Origin: Hordeum vulgare subsp. vulgare
Taxonomy: Eukaryota > Streptophyta > Magnoliopsida > Poales > Poaceae
NCBI RefSeq assembly: GCF_904849725.1
Contig: NC_058521.1
Coordinates: 433,770,676-433,834,675 of the forward strand
Direction: 5' to 3'
Length of the DNA: 64,000 nt
Below the pieces are notes generated by a model. The model saw only the letters and a list, made by a program, of their open reading frames with translations, was not told the DNA's origin and did not search any database. A program made the position numbers and the translations under genes. Shown here in pieces: positions 53,867 through 64,000 of the stretch (positions within the stretch are counted from its first letter, which is position 1; every line of letters begins with the position of its first letter).

Positions 53867-56800
53867 TGTAACATCCCAAAATTATAAATTGTGGAATGTT
53901 AATATAATTATTAGATTGATTGTTTGTTTGTTTGCTGAGTGATTGAAACTTGTGTAAAATTTGAAACTTTTCGAAACTTTTGAAAGAGAGGGAATAAATT
54001 GACTTTCCCCTTCTCTGGTGAATTCAAATTCAAGCTTTTAAAAACAACGAGAGAAGATGACATGACTTCTTCGATTATAAAAAATTTGAACGGAGATATT
54101 TGCATTGATTTCTTTTGCATTTCCTTGCGCGAGAAAAGCCCGGAGAAAAATACTCTCTTGCACGCAAGAGAGAGAGAGCGGAGGAAAATGACACTCCAAA
54201 ACTGCGGGCAATTTATTGGAGTGGAGATAATATGACTTCTTCCCTGTCGAATTAAAGTGCATAATGTTTCAAATATTATTTGGAGTTATCTCACTGGGTT
54301 TGGAAACTTTATAATCTTTGAAATTATTTTTAGTGGGGTTTTTATTTTAAATGCGCTTTGTGTGGCCTACTGCATAAAAGCTATTTTCAAAAATATGCAT
54401 TAGGTGGAACTAGGATTTCTTTATAATTTATTAGGGGATTTATTTTATACTTATATATATGTGTCTACATTAGCATTTTAATATATATACTGATATATGC
54501 GTATGTATTATTTTTATATACATAAGTATATATATTTGTATACGTATATCGTTATTATTTTTCTCTGTTTGTTTTTCTTTAATATATATATATATATATT
54601 ATTTTAATACTTGTTTTTTTTGTGGTTTTAAAAAAAAATAGAGGGGACTGGCCAGGCCGAGCCAGGCTCTAACCCAGCCAGCCATGCAATCCCAAGCCAT
54701 GCACCGTACCTGCATGCATGCACCCCACCCAATCTTCTCTCTCCTCCCTTATTTCTCTCCTCTCTCTCCCCACGTCACCTCCTCTTTCTCTTACCTTTCT
54801 TCCTCCTTCCTTTCCTGCCCAGTACCGAGCCGCAGCTCCTCCCCACCCAGCGATTCCTTTCCCCTCTGTCTCCCTCTCCCTTCCTTACTCCTCCCTCTCC
54901 CTGGCCCATGGATCCCCCAACCGAAGCCTCCTCTCCCCACGTCGGCACCTCTCCTCCTTCTCCCTCGTCCCTTCCTTCTTCTCCCAGCCAAAAACCGAGC
55001 CGCCCGAGACCAGCACGGGATTCTCTCCCCGTTTCTCCCTCTCCCTTCCATAGTTTCCCCTCCCCCATGGACTATATAAGAGCCACCTCCTCCACCCCGT
55101 TCCTACCCTACCGCCGCCGCCTCCCTCTCCCCTGCCGCCAGCAGCCCCGCTGCCCACCTCGACCACCGCAGCGCCGCCACTGCCGCCCGCCGGAGCAGCT
55201 CCTACTGCATCGTCTACCTCACCTCCAGGAGCAGCACCCGAGCCGCCCGACGCCTCCCCGCGGAGGAGAAGGACCCCGCCGCCGCCTCCCCATTTTCCTC
55301 ACCGCCCCGGAGCTCCCCTCTCCCCCTCGCCGGCGACACCCTCTTCTCCCTCGCCGGTGCAAGCACGGCCAGCCACGGTCAACCAATGTAGTCTCTCCCT
55401 CTGCCTCTCTGTTCTTGTTTTTTTTTGTTTTAGCCCTTAGATCTCTAGTGGATGGTTAGATTAGATCTAGGAAATACCCTTTCGGTTTAGTTCAGTAAAC
55501 CGCGGTTTATTTTTCCCACTTAAAATTTAGCCAACCCTTTTGCTAGCCTTAGGACGTTTGCTCCAAACCAAGAAACAAACGTCCACCGCAGCCAGTAACA
55601 TCTTGCCACGTGTACCCCAATAGCTAGCTAGTTATCTCCAGTTTTTTTTCCGTCTAAACAGCAAAAACAGAAACTTTCAATCTTGTTTTGGCCACAACTT
55701 TTGATCCCGAAGTCCAATGACTTTGATTATTTTTTCAGTAGCTCACAAATTGCATGTAGTTTTTAAAAATATATAATTTGTCTATGTTTGAAATTTTTCA
55801 ATATAAGTTAGATCAGATTTGGTTTAAACACTGTTTTGCCGATTCGAGGAGTTAAAAAATAGCTTTTAATTTGATTCCTGTTGGTACTGATTACTAGTGA
55901 TCCTATTCATAAATGGTAAAAGTTTGAGAGTTGTTTGAGTATTTTAACTCATTATTTCATGTGAAACAGTTTCTGTTTCACCGCTTTTCGGTTTTCGGCT
56001 AATTCGTTTTATACTTTTGTTTTAAAATATTTTCTTTATTATTTCAGAAACATTATTATTGTTTTGGTTATGGTAGTTAACAGTAGTTTTGCAACAAGTT
56101 CTTATTTTCGTTTTATTTGTTTTTATGAAAACAATTCTAGCTCCGTAGTAACGTGCAATTGCTTTCACCGTTGTTTCAAATCCCGTTTCGGAATGCTTTC
56201 AAAAGTTTTGTGAAAAAGACTTTATTTTATCTTAGTTAAACTTATAACTTAGTTCTTTGTTATTATTTTCTGGTAGACAAAACTATTTAGTGGTTGATGT
56301 AGTAGAAGATTCTTTAGTTCTATTTGAAGTTTCTTTCGGTTTCTCATTCGCTCTCTCTCTTTTGTTTGATTGCTAGAATGATTGCTAGAATGAGTGCTTA
56401 TGTGAACGATATGTTTGCTATATAGATTTCATCGGAGAGTGACGAGTAGTCTATCAAATTATTTTCTCGAGGAATTCTTCTTCGTCAACATCACAGGCAA
56501 GTCACTTTGATCATACTTTCACCTATGGTTTATGCATTGTAGTTCTACCATCCTATGCCCATTTGCATGCTGCCTAGGTACTTGGAAACTTTATTTTAAA
56601 TTGTAGTATCATGTGGTAGGAACACAACAACCCCGACACTTAGGCCCCGGACGACAATGTTATATATGCTATGCTCTAGTAGACGGGTTATCGGATGAGT
56701 GTATACCACGAGTGATGCGAGGTTGATATAATAATCAAGACCGGACTAAGACAAGATTTTCAAGACCTCGGACGCAATGCAACACTGGGTGAAGGACGGT

Positions 56801-57756
56801 TGGCCGGCTCCCTGGAAAACCCAGTGGATGCCCGGGATGCTGGAGAGGCCATGTCATCCTGCGGAAAGCTTCACCCAGGCTCAAAGAGACGGATGGATAT
56901 TTTCAAGACCCAAGGCTTACCTGCACAGCCACAAGTCATTATGGGCTCTGGCTTGGTTGGACAACGCGGCGACTCTGGACAGGCGGTGCTAGCAGATGTA
57001 GACGAACGGTAGGAATGGATGGGCACCGACAGGGATTCAGAGGGACCCGTTGAAAGACCATGTTTTGATCATCCGGTCTTCAAACGCCCCGAAGTGCGAG
57101 GACATACACGGAGGCGATCAAATCTTGCGGGGAACGTGTGCAAACTCTGCAGAGTACTCAAACCTAATCGATTAGCCGTGTCCACGGTCATGGATGACTT
57201 GAGCCGAAGGAACTGAAGTTATCTGGATTTCTCAACACCATTAAATATATTTGATAAGGGTAATTATTGACAACTCGGGTACGAGAACTGGTTGGCGGAA
57301 CCATCTCGTTAACAACAAACCTTGTAGTAACATTTTGCTCTCAACCCCTCTTGTTGTAGGATAAAACTGGCTTTATGCAAAACTTAGCTCCACCGACCAA
57401 ATATGCATGTAGAGATAGTTGATTATTACTTTACCCCTCTCTTATGTGACTTGCCGACATATTCAATATGCTGACCTACACGGCTGCAACGTCTTATGTT
57501 GCAGATATTTTTCTTCGACGAGTAAGAGTACGATTCAGGGTTACGGTCTACACTCAACTTGCCGTTGGTGTTTATTGGGACTCCACTCCCTTGACCGCTT
57601 CCGTTGAGATAATTAAGGTATATATATCAGTTTTACGCTATTTTACATGTGATTGCACTTTGATATATACATTGATGTACTGTGTGTGCCAGCATACTGA
57701 TCCAGGGATGGCACAGAAACACACAGGCTTGACTCGTTTTGAGTCGGGTCGCTACA
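53867..57756 (+). repeat. LTR 10 (3890 bp, complete, mosaic)
   Basis: Has the short TA tract of LTRs 1/3/5/11 but the 15-bp segment of LTRs 2/4/6-9, and GTTTT in the T-run. Carries several private changes, for example AATTGTGG in the terminal hairpin and GATTAC in the 14-bp palindrome. Confidence 0.95.
55073..55080 (+). promoter_or_regulatory. TATA box, LTR 10
   Basis: TATATAAG, 1206 bp into the LTR. Confidence 0.75.
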
Positions 57757-57760
57757 GGGA

Positions 57761-57772
57761 TGGTATCAGAGC
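57761..57772 (+). other. Primer binding site, copy 10
   Basis: TGGTATCAGAGC; the spacer is GGGA instead of GAGA. Confidence 0.93.
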
Positions 57773-57982
57773 ACATGTTGACTGTAGGACGTGACCCTAG
57801 AAACTGGAAATTTCTTAGGATAGGATCTCTCAATTTTTTTTTTCAATAACACCTTTTACTTCTCATCTCTTGTGATTTCATCAAACGTTCTCTCTCACCT
57901 CAAATAGTTAGACAATCCCCTTACCCCTTTGTCCTCATGAAGAATCAACGGAGTTCTACTTCAAAGTAAAGAGGATTTCATC

Positions 57983-58219
57983 ATGGAAATTGAAGCTACA
58001 CCAATTGAAGACTCTCAAGACCCGAAGAATTCGAAGATCCCGAAACGTCCGAATATTTGTATGACCATTAGAAGTCCAAACCCCTGTTATATACCTACGT
58101 TAGTTACGATGATTTGTGAGCCGTCATTGGTATGTGTTTTCCGACGGCCACAAATAAAACCTATTCTCAAAAATATTGTTTGTATTGTGTGTATCTCCCT
58201 CCCTCTCTTACCCGTCTGA
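57983..58219 (+). CDS. Upstream frame of gag, possible exon 1 (copy 10)
   Basis: Has T19I and S23P as in copy 6, plus Y36C. Possible intron 58130-58243. Confidence 0.48.
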   Translation: MEIEATPIEDSQDPKNSKIPKRPNICMTIRSPNPCYIPTLVTMICEPSLVCVFRRPQIKPILKNIVCIVCISLPLLPV

Positions 58220-58243
58220 TCCCCAAAACCTCAACCCTACCAG

Positions 58244-59122
58244 ATGGAGTATGAAGCTGGACTTGTAGTCTCTGGACCAATGACCCAGCTGGAAGCTGAA
58301 ATATGGATTCAAAACATGGAGAACCACTTAGGGAGTAACTTGATCTCAAGGAAGTATGAAGTGGAACACGCTCTCCAGTACTTTACCCAAAGTGATGTTA
58401 TCTGGTGGAAAATGCACCATGCCAGACAAGGATTTAGTGGAGCAGAAACTTGGGACGAATTGAAGAAGACTCTGTTAAGATCCCGTCTTATTCAAAAGTG
58501 CTATGATAATCCGAAGGAGAAGACTTGTGCATGCAAGATCTATGGAGAAATAGGACACACCCAGGAAGAACACAAGGATGGATGCACTCATTGTGAATGA
58601 AATCACCTAGCTGAGGAGTGCCCAAGTAGTCAGGTGACTTGTTTCCTTTGTCACGGAACCACCCACTACCCAGCTCAGTGTCACATTTACCCCAAGGTGC
58701 AACAAGTTGTCAAGCAGCAGAAAGATGCAGTGAAGGAAACCCTCAAGAAGAAGATTCTAGAAGAACCGGTGATGAACGAACATACTGAAGACCCTGATGG
58801 ACAAGGTCTGACCAGATTTTTCCCGAATACATGTTACTCATGTGGAGAAGAAGGACATTATTCACAGGATTGCACGAAGGAAAGCCAAGAGTATCTGGGA
58901 AACTTCCCGACGGAAGAAGTGGAGTTTGATCCACTTGAAATAGAAGAACTGGCCAAAGTAAAGGAGTCCGGAAAGAAGAAAAAGTACCCTCGGAAGAACC
59001 AAATCTCTGCACACATAGACCTGAGTCATGTTAGATGTTACAAGTATATGAAATTTGGCCACCAAAAATACATGTGCTCAGGAAGAAAGCAAGGATGTAA
59101 TAAAGGATTGATTATGAAATGA
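58244..59122 (+). pseudogene. gag: gag, copy 10, broken by one stop
   Basis: Codon 119 is TGA (58598-58600), the same change as in copies 2 and 4, but codon 145 is still CAG. Other changes: F29L, I61R, S194P, A196T and H274Q. The most divergent gag in the window. Confidence 0.88.
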
Positions 59123-59197
59123 ATATGATTTATGGAAGAAGTTATGATGGATCGGCAAACGTTTTCTTAGGAGCATACGAAAACCTGAGAGTTGTGA

Positions 59198-59569
59198 AGA
59201 TACGATAGATGTTTCGTTCAGCTTGCAGAACCAATGGATTATCCGAACTTCGTTCGTGGACAAGAGAAATTCTGCAACGCTTGTGAGGATGCCCAAGTGT
59301 TAGAATGCGAGATTCGCTTAACCTTATACAGAGAAATGATTTGGGTGCGGAATGGATTGATCACCATGACGACTTACTCGTATCATTTATCTTGCTATTC
59401 GGAATGGTAAATCTGAGAGACTTACCCACATAGAGAGACGACGTTCTTTGAAGCTTTTGTTTAAGCCTTAGAATGGTATATGGAAAGCCCCAAGTACATG
59501 GCATTTGTTGTCACGCGTAGGAAATTTTACGGTGAGAATGAAACCAAGACCCTTCTCTATGCAGGATAA
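59198..59569 (+). pseudogene. Decayed reading frame 3' of gag, copy 10
   Basis: Same phase as gag; one lysine codon in the second readable block has become ATG (TATATGGAA). Confidence 0.45.
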
Positions 59570-59876
59570 CCACAATGGTAGACCACCATGAGAACCATCG
59601 ATATGTTATTTAGAATTGACCACGAGACTGTCAGTTAAGAAGACCAAGTAACGGAAGAAGCTTATATCAACGGGAGAGCATCACCAAAGGATTTAATATG
59701 AAGATTGTGCGATGTCAGTTGCGAAAACCCCAGAGGATCGTTAAAACATTTTGAGGGACTAGTATCTCTCATTTTAAGTGTGGTAGCATCCCCCCCTTTC
59801 CGGAGATAGGAATTGTTAGAAGACCCCCAAACCCTAACCTTTCATTCTAGCCTCTTCGAATCTCGAGGACGAGATT

Positions 59877-59895
59877 CATTTTAAGTGTGGTAGTT
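59877..59895 (+). other. Polypurine-tract-like site, copy 10
   Basis: Identical to copy 1, adjacent to LTR 11. Confidence 0.7.
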
Positions 59896-60608
59896 TGTAA
59901 CATCCCAAAATAATAAATTTTGGAATGTTAATATAATTATTAGATTGATTGTTTGTTTATTTGCTGAGTGATTGAAACTTGTGTAAAATTTGAAACTTTT
60001 CGAAACTTTTGAAAGAGAGGGAATAAAATGACTTTCCCCTTCTCTGGTGAATTCAAATTCAAGCTTTTAAAAGCAACGAGAGAAGATGACATGACTTCTT
60101 CGATTATAAAAAATTTGAACGGAGATATTTGCATTGATTTCTTTTGCATTTCCTCCCGCGAGAAAAGCCCGGAGAAAAATACTCTCTTGCACGCAAGAGA
60201 GAGAGAGCGGAGGAAAATGACACTCCAAAACTGCGGGCAATTTATTGGAGTGGAGATAATATGACTTCTTCCCTGTCGAATTAAAGTGCATAATGTTTCG
60301 AATATCATTTGGAGTTATCTCACTGGGTTTGGAAACTTTATAATCTTTCAAATTATTTTTAGTGGGGTTTTTATTTTAAATGCGCTTTGTGTGGCCTACT
60401 GCATAAAAGCTATTTTCAAAAATATGCATTAGGTGGAACTAGGATTTCTTTATAATTTATTAGGGGATTTATTTTATACTTATATAGATGTGTCTACATT
60501 AGCATTTTAATATATATATATTGATATATGCGTATGTATTATTTTTATATACATAAGTATATATATTTGTATACGTATATCGTTATTATTTTTCTCTGTT
60601 TGTTTTTC

Positions 60609-60644
<36 letters not shown>

Positions 60645-63600
60645 TTAATACTTGTTTTTTTTGTGGTTTTAAAAAAAAATAGAGGGGACTGGCCAGGCCG
60701 AGGCAGGCTCTAACCCAGCCAACCATGCACCGTACCTGCATGCATGCACCCCACCCAATCTTCTCTCTCCTCCCTTATTTCTCTCCTCTCTCTCCCCACG
60801 TCACCTCCTCTTTCTCTTACCTTTCTTCCTCCTTCCTTTCCTGCCCAGTACCGAGCCGCAGCTCCTCCCCACCCAGCAATTCCTTTCCCCTCTGTCTCCC
60901 TCTCCCTTCCTTACTCCTCCCTCTCCCTGGCCCATGGACCCCCAATCGAAGCCTCCTCTCCCCACGTCGGCACCTCTCCTCCTTCTCCCTCGTCCCTTCC
61001 TTCTTCTCCCAGCCAAAAACCGAGCCGCCCGAGACCAGCACGGGATTCTCTCCCCGTTTCTCCCTCTCCCTTCCATAGTTTCCCCTCCCCCATGGACTAT
61101 ATAAGAGCCACCTCCTCCACCTCGTTCCTACCCTACTGCCGCCGCCTCCTTCTCCCCTTCCGCCAGCAGCCTCGCTGCCCACCTCGACCACCGCAGCGCC
61201 GCCACTGCCGCCCGCCGGAGCAGCTCCTACTGCACCGTCTACCTCGCCTCCAGGAGCAGCACCCGAGCCGCCCGACGCCTCCCCGCGGAGGAGAAGGACC
61301 CCGCCGCCGCCTCCCCATTTTCCTCACTGCCCAGGAGCTCCCCTCTCCCCCTCGCCGGCGACACCCTCTTCTCCCTCGCCGGTGCAAGCACGGCCAGCCA
61401 CGGTCAACCAATGTAGTCTCTCCCTCTCCCTCTCTGTTCTTGTTTTTTTTGTTTTAGCCCTTAGATCTCTAGTGGATTGTTAGATTAGATCTAGGAAATA
61501 CCCTTTCGGTTTAGTTCAGTAAACCGCGGTTTATTTTTCCCACTTAAAATTTAGCCAGCCCTTTTAATAGCCTTAGGATGTTTGCTCCAAACCAAGAAAC
61601 AAACGTCCACCGCAGCCAGTAACATCTTGCCCCGTGTACCCCAATAGCTAGCTAGTTATCTCCAGTTTTTTTCCGTCTAAACAGCAAAAACAGAAACTTT
61701 CAATCTTGTTTTGGCCACAACTTGTGATCCCGAAGTCCACTGACTTTGATTCTTTTTTCAGTAGCTCACAAATTGCATGTAGTTTATAAAAATATATAAT
61801 TTGTCTATGTTTGAAATTTTTAAATATAAGTTAGATCAGATTTGGTTTAAACATTGTTTTGCCGATTCCAGGAGTTAAGAAATAGCTTTTAATTTGATTC
61901 CTTTTGGTACTGATCACTAGTGATCCTATTAAAAAGTGGTAAAAATTTCAGAGTTTTGTGAGTATTTTAACTCATTATTTCATGTGAAACAGTTTCTGTT
62001 TCACCGCTTTTCGGTTTTCGGCTAATTCGTTTTATACTTTTGTTTTAAAATATTTTCTTTATTATTTCAGAAACATTATTGTTTTGGCTATGTTAGTTAA
62101 CAGTAGTTTTGCAACAAGTTCTTATTTTCGTTTTATTTGTTTTTATGAAAACAATTCTAGCTCCGTAGTAACGTGGAATTGCTTTCACCGTTGTTTCAAA
62201 TCCCGTTTGGGAATGCTTTCAAAAGTTTTGTGAAAAAGACTTTATTTTATCTTAGTTAAACTTATAACTTAGTTCTTTGTTATTATTTTCTGTTAGACAA
62301 AACTATTTAGTGGTTGACGTAGTAGAAGATTCTTTAGTTCTATTTGAAGTTTCTTTCGGTTTCTCATTCGCTCTCTCTCTTTTGTTTGATTGCTAGAATG
62401 AGTGCTTATGTGAATGATATGTTTGCTATATGGATTTCATCGGAGAGTGACGAGTAGTCTATCAAATTATTTTCTCGAGGAATTCTTCTTCGTCAACATC
62501 ACAGGCAAGTCACTTTGATCATACTTTCACCTATGGTTTATGCATTGTAGTTCTACCATCCTATGCCCATTTGCATGCTCCCTAGGTACTTGGAAACTTT
62601 ATTGTAAATTGTAGTATCATGTGGTAGGAACACAACAACCCCGACACTTGGCCCCGGGACGACAATGTCATATATGCTATGCTCTAGTAGACGGGTTATC
62701 GGATGAGTGTATACCACGAGTGATGCGAGGTTGATATAATAATCAAGACCGGACTAAGACAAGATTTTCAAGACCTCGGACGCAATGCAACACTGGGTGA
62801 AGGACGGTTGAGCGGCTCCCTGGAAAACCCAGTGGATGCCCGGGATGCTGGAGAGGCCATGTCATCCTGCGGAAAGCTTCACCCAGGCTCAAAGAGACGG
62901 ACGGATATTTTCAAGACCCAAGGCTTACCTGCACAGCCACAAGTCATTATGGGCTCTGGCTTGGTTGGACAACGCGCGACTCTGGACAGGCGGTGCTAGC
63001 AGATGTAGACGAACGGTAGGAATGGATGGGCACCGACAGGGATTCAGAGGGACCCGTTGAAAGACCATGTTTTGATCATCCGGTCTTCAAACGCCCCGAA
63101 GTGCGAGGACATACACGGAGGCGATCAAATCTTGTGGGGAACGTGTGCAAGCTCTGCAGAGTACTCAAACCTAATCGATTAGCCGTGTCGACGGTCATGG
63201 ACGACTTGAGCCGAAGGAACTGAAGTTATCTGGATTTCTCAACACCATTAAATATATTTGATAAGGGTAATTATTGACAACTCGGGTACGAGAACTGGTT
63301 GGCGGAACCTTCTCGTTAACAACAAACCTTGTAGTAACATTTTGCTCTCAACCCCTCTTGTTGTAGGATAAAACTGGCTTTATGCAAAACTTAGCTCCAC
63401 CGACCAAATATGCATGTAGAGATAGTTGATTATTACTTTACCCCTCTCTTATGTGACTTGCCGACATATTCAATATGCTGACCTACACGGCTGCAACGTC
63501 TTATGTTGCAGATATTTTTCTTCGACGAGTAAGAGTACGATTCAGGGTTACGGTCTACACTCAACTTGCCGTTGGTGTTTATTGGGACTCCACTCCCTTG

Positions 63601-63761
63601 ACCGCTTCCGTTGAGATAATTAAGGTATATATCAGTTTTACGCTATTTTACATGTGATTGCACTTTGATATATACATTGATGTACTGTGTGTGCCAGCAT
63701 AGTGATCCAGAGATGGCACAGAAACACAGAGGCTTGACTCGTTTTGAGTCGGGTCGCTACA
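59896..63761 (+). repeat. LTR 11 (3866 bp, complete)
   Basis: The shortest LTR. Short TA tract, 15-bp segment absent, GTTTT in the T-run, GCGCGAC form. The directly repeated TTGCTAGAATGA element (two copies near 1978-2000 in LTR 1) is reduced to one copy near 62390. The CATAGTGATCCAGAG variant near the 3' end is as in LTRs 2/4. Confidence 0.95.
61098..61105 (+). promoter_or_regulatory. TATA box, LTR 11
   Basis: TATATAAG, 1202 bp into the LTR. Confidence 0.75.
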
Positions 63762-63765
63762 GAGA

Positions 63766-63777
63766 TGGTATCAGAGC
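63766..63777 (+). other. Primer binding site, copy 11
   Basis: TGGTATCAGAGC after a GAGA spacer; the internal domain that follows is cut by the window edge. Confidence 0.93.
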
Positions 63778-63986
63778 ACATGTTGACTGTAGGACGTGAC
63801 CCTAGAAACTGGAAATTTCTTAGGATAGGATCTCTCAAAAAAATTATTCAATAACACCTTTTACTTCTCATCTCTTATGATTTCATCAAACGTTCTCTCT
63901 CACCTCAAATAGTTAGACAATCCCCTTACCCTTTGTCCTCATGAAGAATCAACGGAGTTCTACTTCAAAGTAAAGAGGATTTCATC

Positions 63987-64000
63987 ATGGAAATTGAAGC
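63987..64000 (+). CDS. Upstream frame of gag, copy 11 (first codons only)
   Basis: The first 14 nt match the start of the upstream frame in the other units. The leader before it lacks one C in the CCTTACCCC stretch. Confidence 0.5.

Larger units (their letters stand above)
1..64000 (+). mobile_element. Tandem array of a non-autonomous Ty3/gypsy-type LTR retrotransposon, (LTR-internal)n
   Basis: The same roughly 6.06 kb unit repeats head to tail across the entire window, with one LTR between successive internal domains. Units are recognised by the LTR start TGTAAC, the LTR end GCTACA, the tRNA primer site 4 bp later, the gag frame and the polypurine-like site before the next LTR. No unit contains protease, reverse transcriptase, RNase H or integrase. 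No flanking host DNA or target-site duplication is visible because the array runs off both edges. A one-LTR-per-internal array is the expected product of unequal recombination between LTRs, or of insertion of a multimer of a one-LTR circle. The organism is probably a grass, judged from the Gag knuckle pattern and the promoter style; the family name is not known to me. Confidence 0.93.

Noticed and set aside
1..64000. CRISPR-like or short satellite array
   Set aside because: The period is about 6 kb with retrotransposon content; there are no short regularly spaced repeats with unique spacers.
1..64000. Centromeric location
   Set aside because: Arrays of this kind can lie in centromeres, but nothing in the sequence shows it; CENH3 ChIP data would be needed.

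Overview
The whole 64 kb window is one structure: a head-to-tail tandem array of a roughly 6.06 kb unit, (LTR - internal domain)n, on the + strand. It holds ten complete internal domains, ten complete long terminal repeats (LTRs), one LTR cut by the left edge and the first 239 bp of an eleventh internal domain. The unit is a non-autonomous Ty3/gypsy-type LTR retrotransposon. The LTR starts TGTAAC and ends GCTACA. A primer binding site matching plant initiator-Met tRNA (TGGTATCAGAGC) lies 4 bp after every LTR. The internal domain carries a Gag-like gene with CCHC zinc knuckles and no protease, reverse transcriptase, RNase H or integrase. The pattern of knuckles is one I know from Ty3/gypsy Gag proteins of grasses, and the LTR promoter is pyrimidine- and GCC-rich as in grasses, so the source is most likely a Poaceae nuclear genome. 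The species cannot be named from this sequence, and no host gene, rRNA or tRNA gene was found.

Layout. LTRs: 1-3361 (partial), 5501-9418, 11558-15430, 17570-21487, 23627-27499, 29639-33557, 35697-39614, 41754-45669, 47809-51727, 53867-57756, 59896-63761. They are 3866-3919 bp, nearly twice as long as the internal domain, which is exactly 2139 bp in all ten complete copies. Each LTR has an AT-rich 5' part with TA microsatellites, a C/T-rich promoter block with an imperfectly duplicated segment, a TATA box about 1.2 kb in, and about 2.7 kb of leader-like sequence with several perfect palindromes. Each internal domain has a tRNA primer site, a 78-codon upstream reading frame, gag (292 codons), a decayed reading frame in the same phase as gag, and a polypurine-tract-like site before the next LTR.

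How it works and how it arose. Gag would package element RNA, while the enzymes would have to come from an autonomous relative elsewhere. Seven of ten gag frames are open; copies 2, 4 and 10 carry stops. The left part of the array is a 12,069-bp two-unit block repeated with no difference that I found (1-12069, 12070-24138, then 24139 to about 25167). The remaining units are similar but differ by scattered substitutions and small indels, and their markers are shuffled in all combinations. This pattern fits unequal recombination and gene conversion between units, or integration of a one-LTR circle multimer. Two novel-looking points are the satellite-like amplification of a gag-only element with giant LTRs, and a possible 114-bp intron that would join the upstream frame to gag in every unit.
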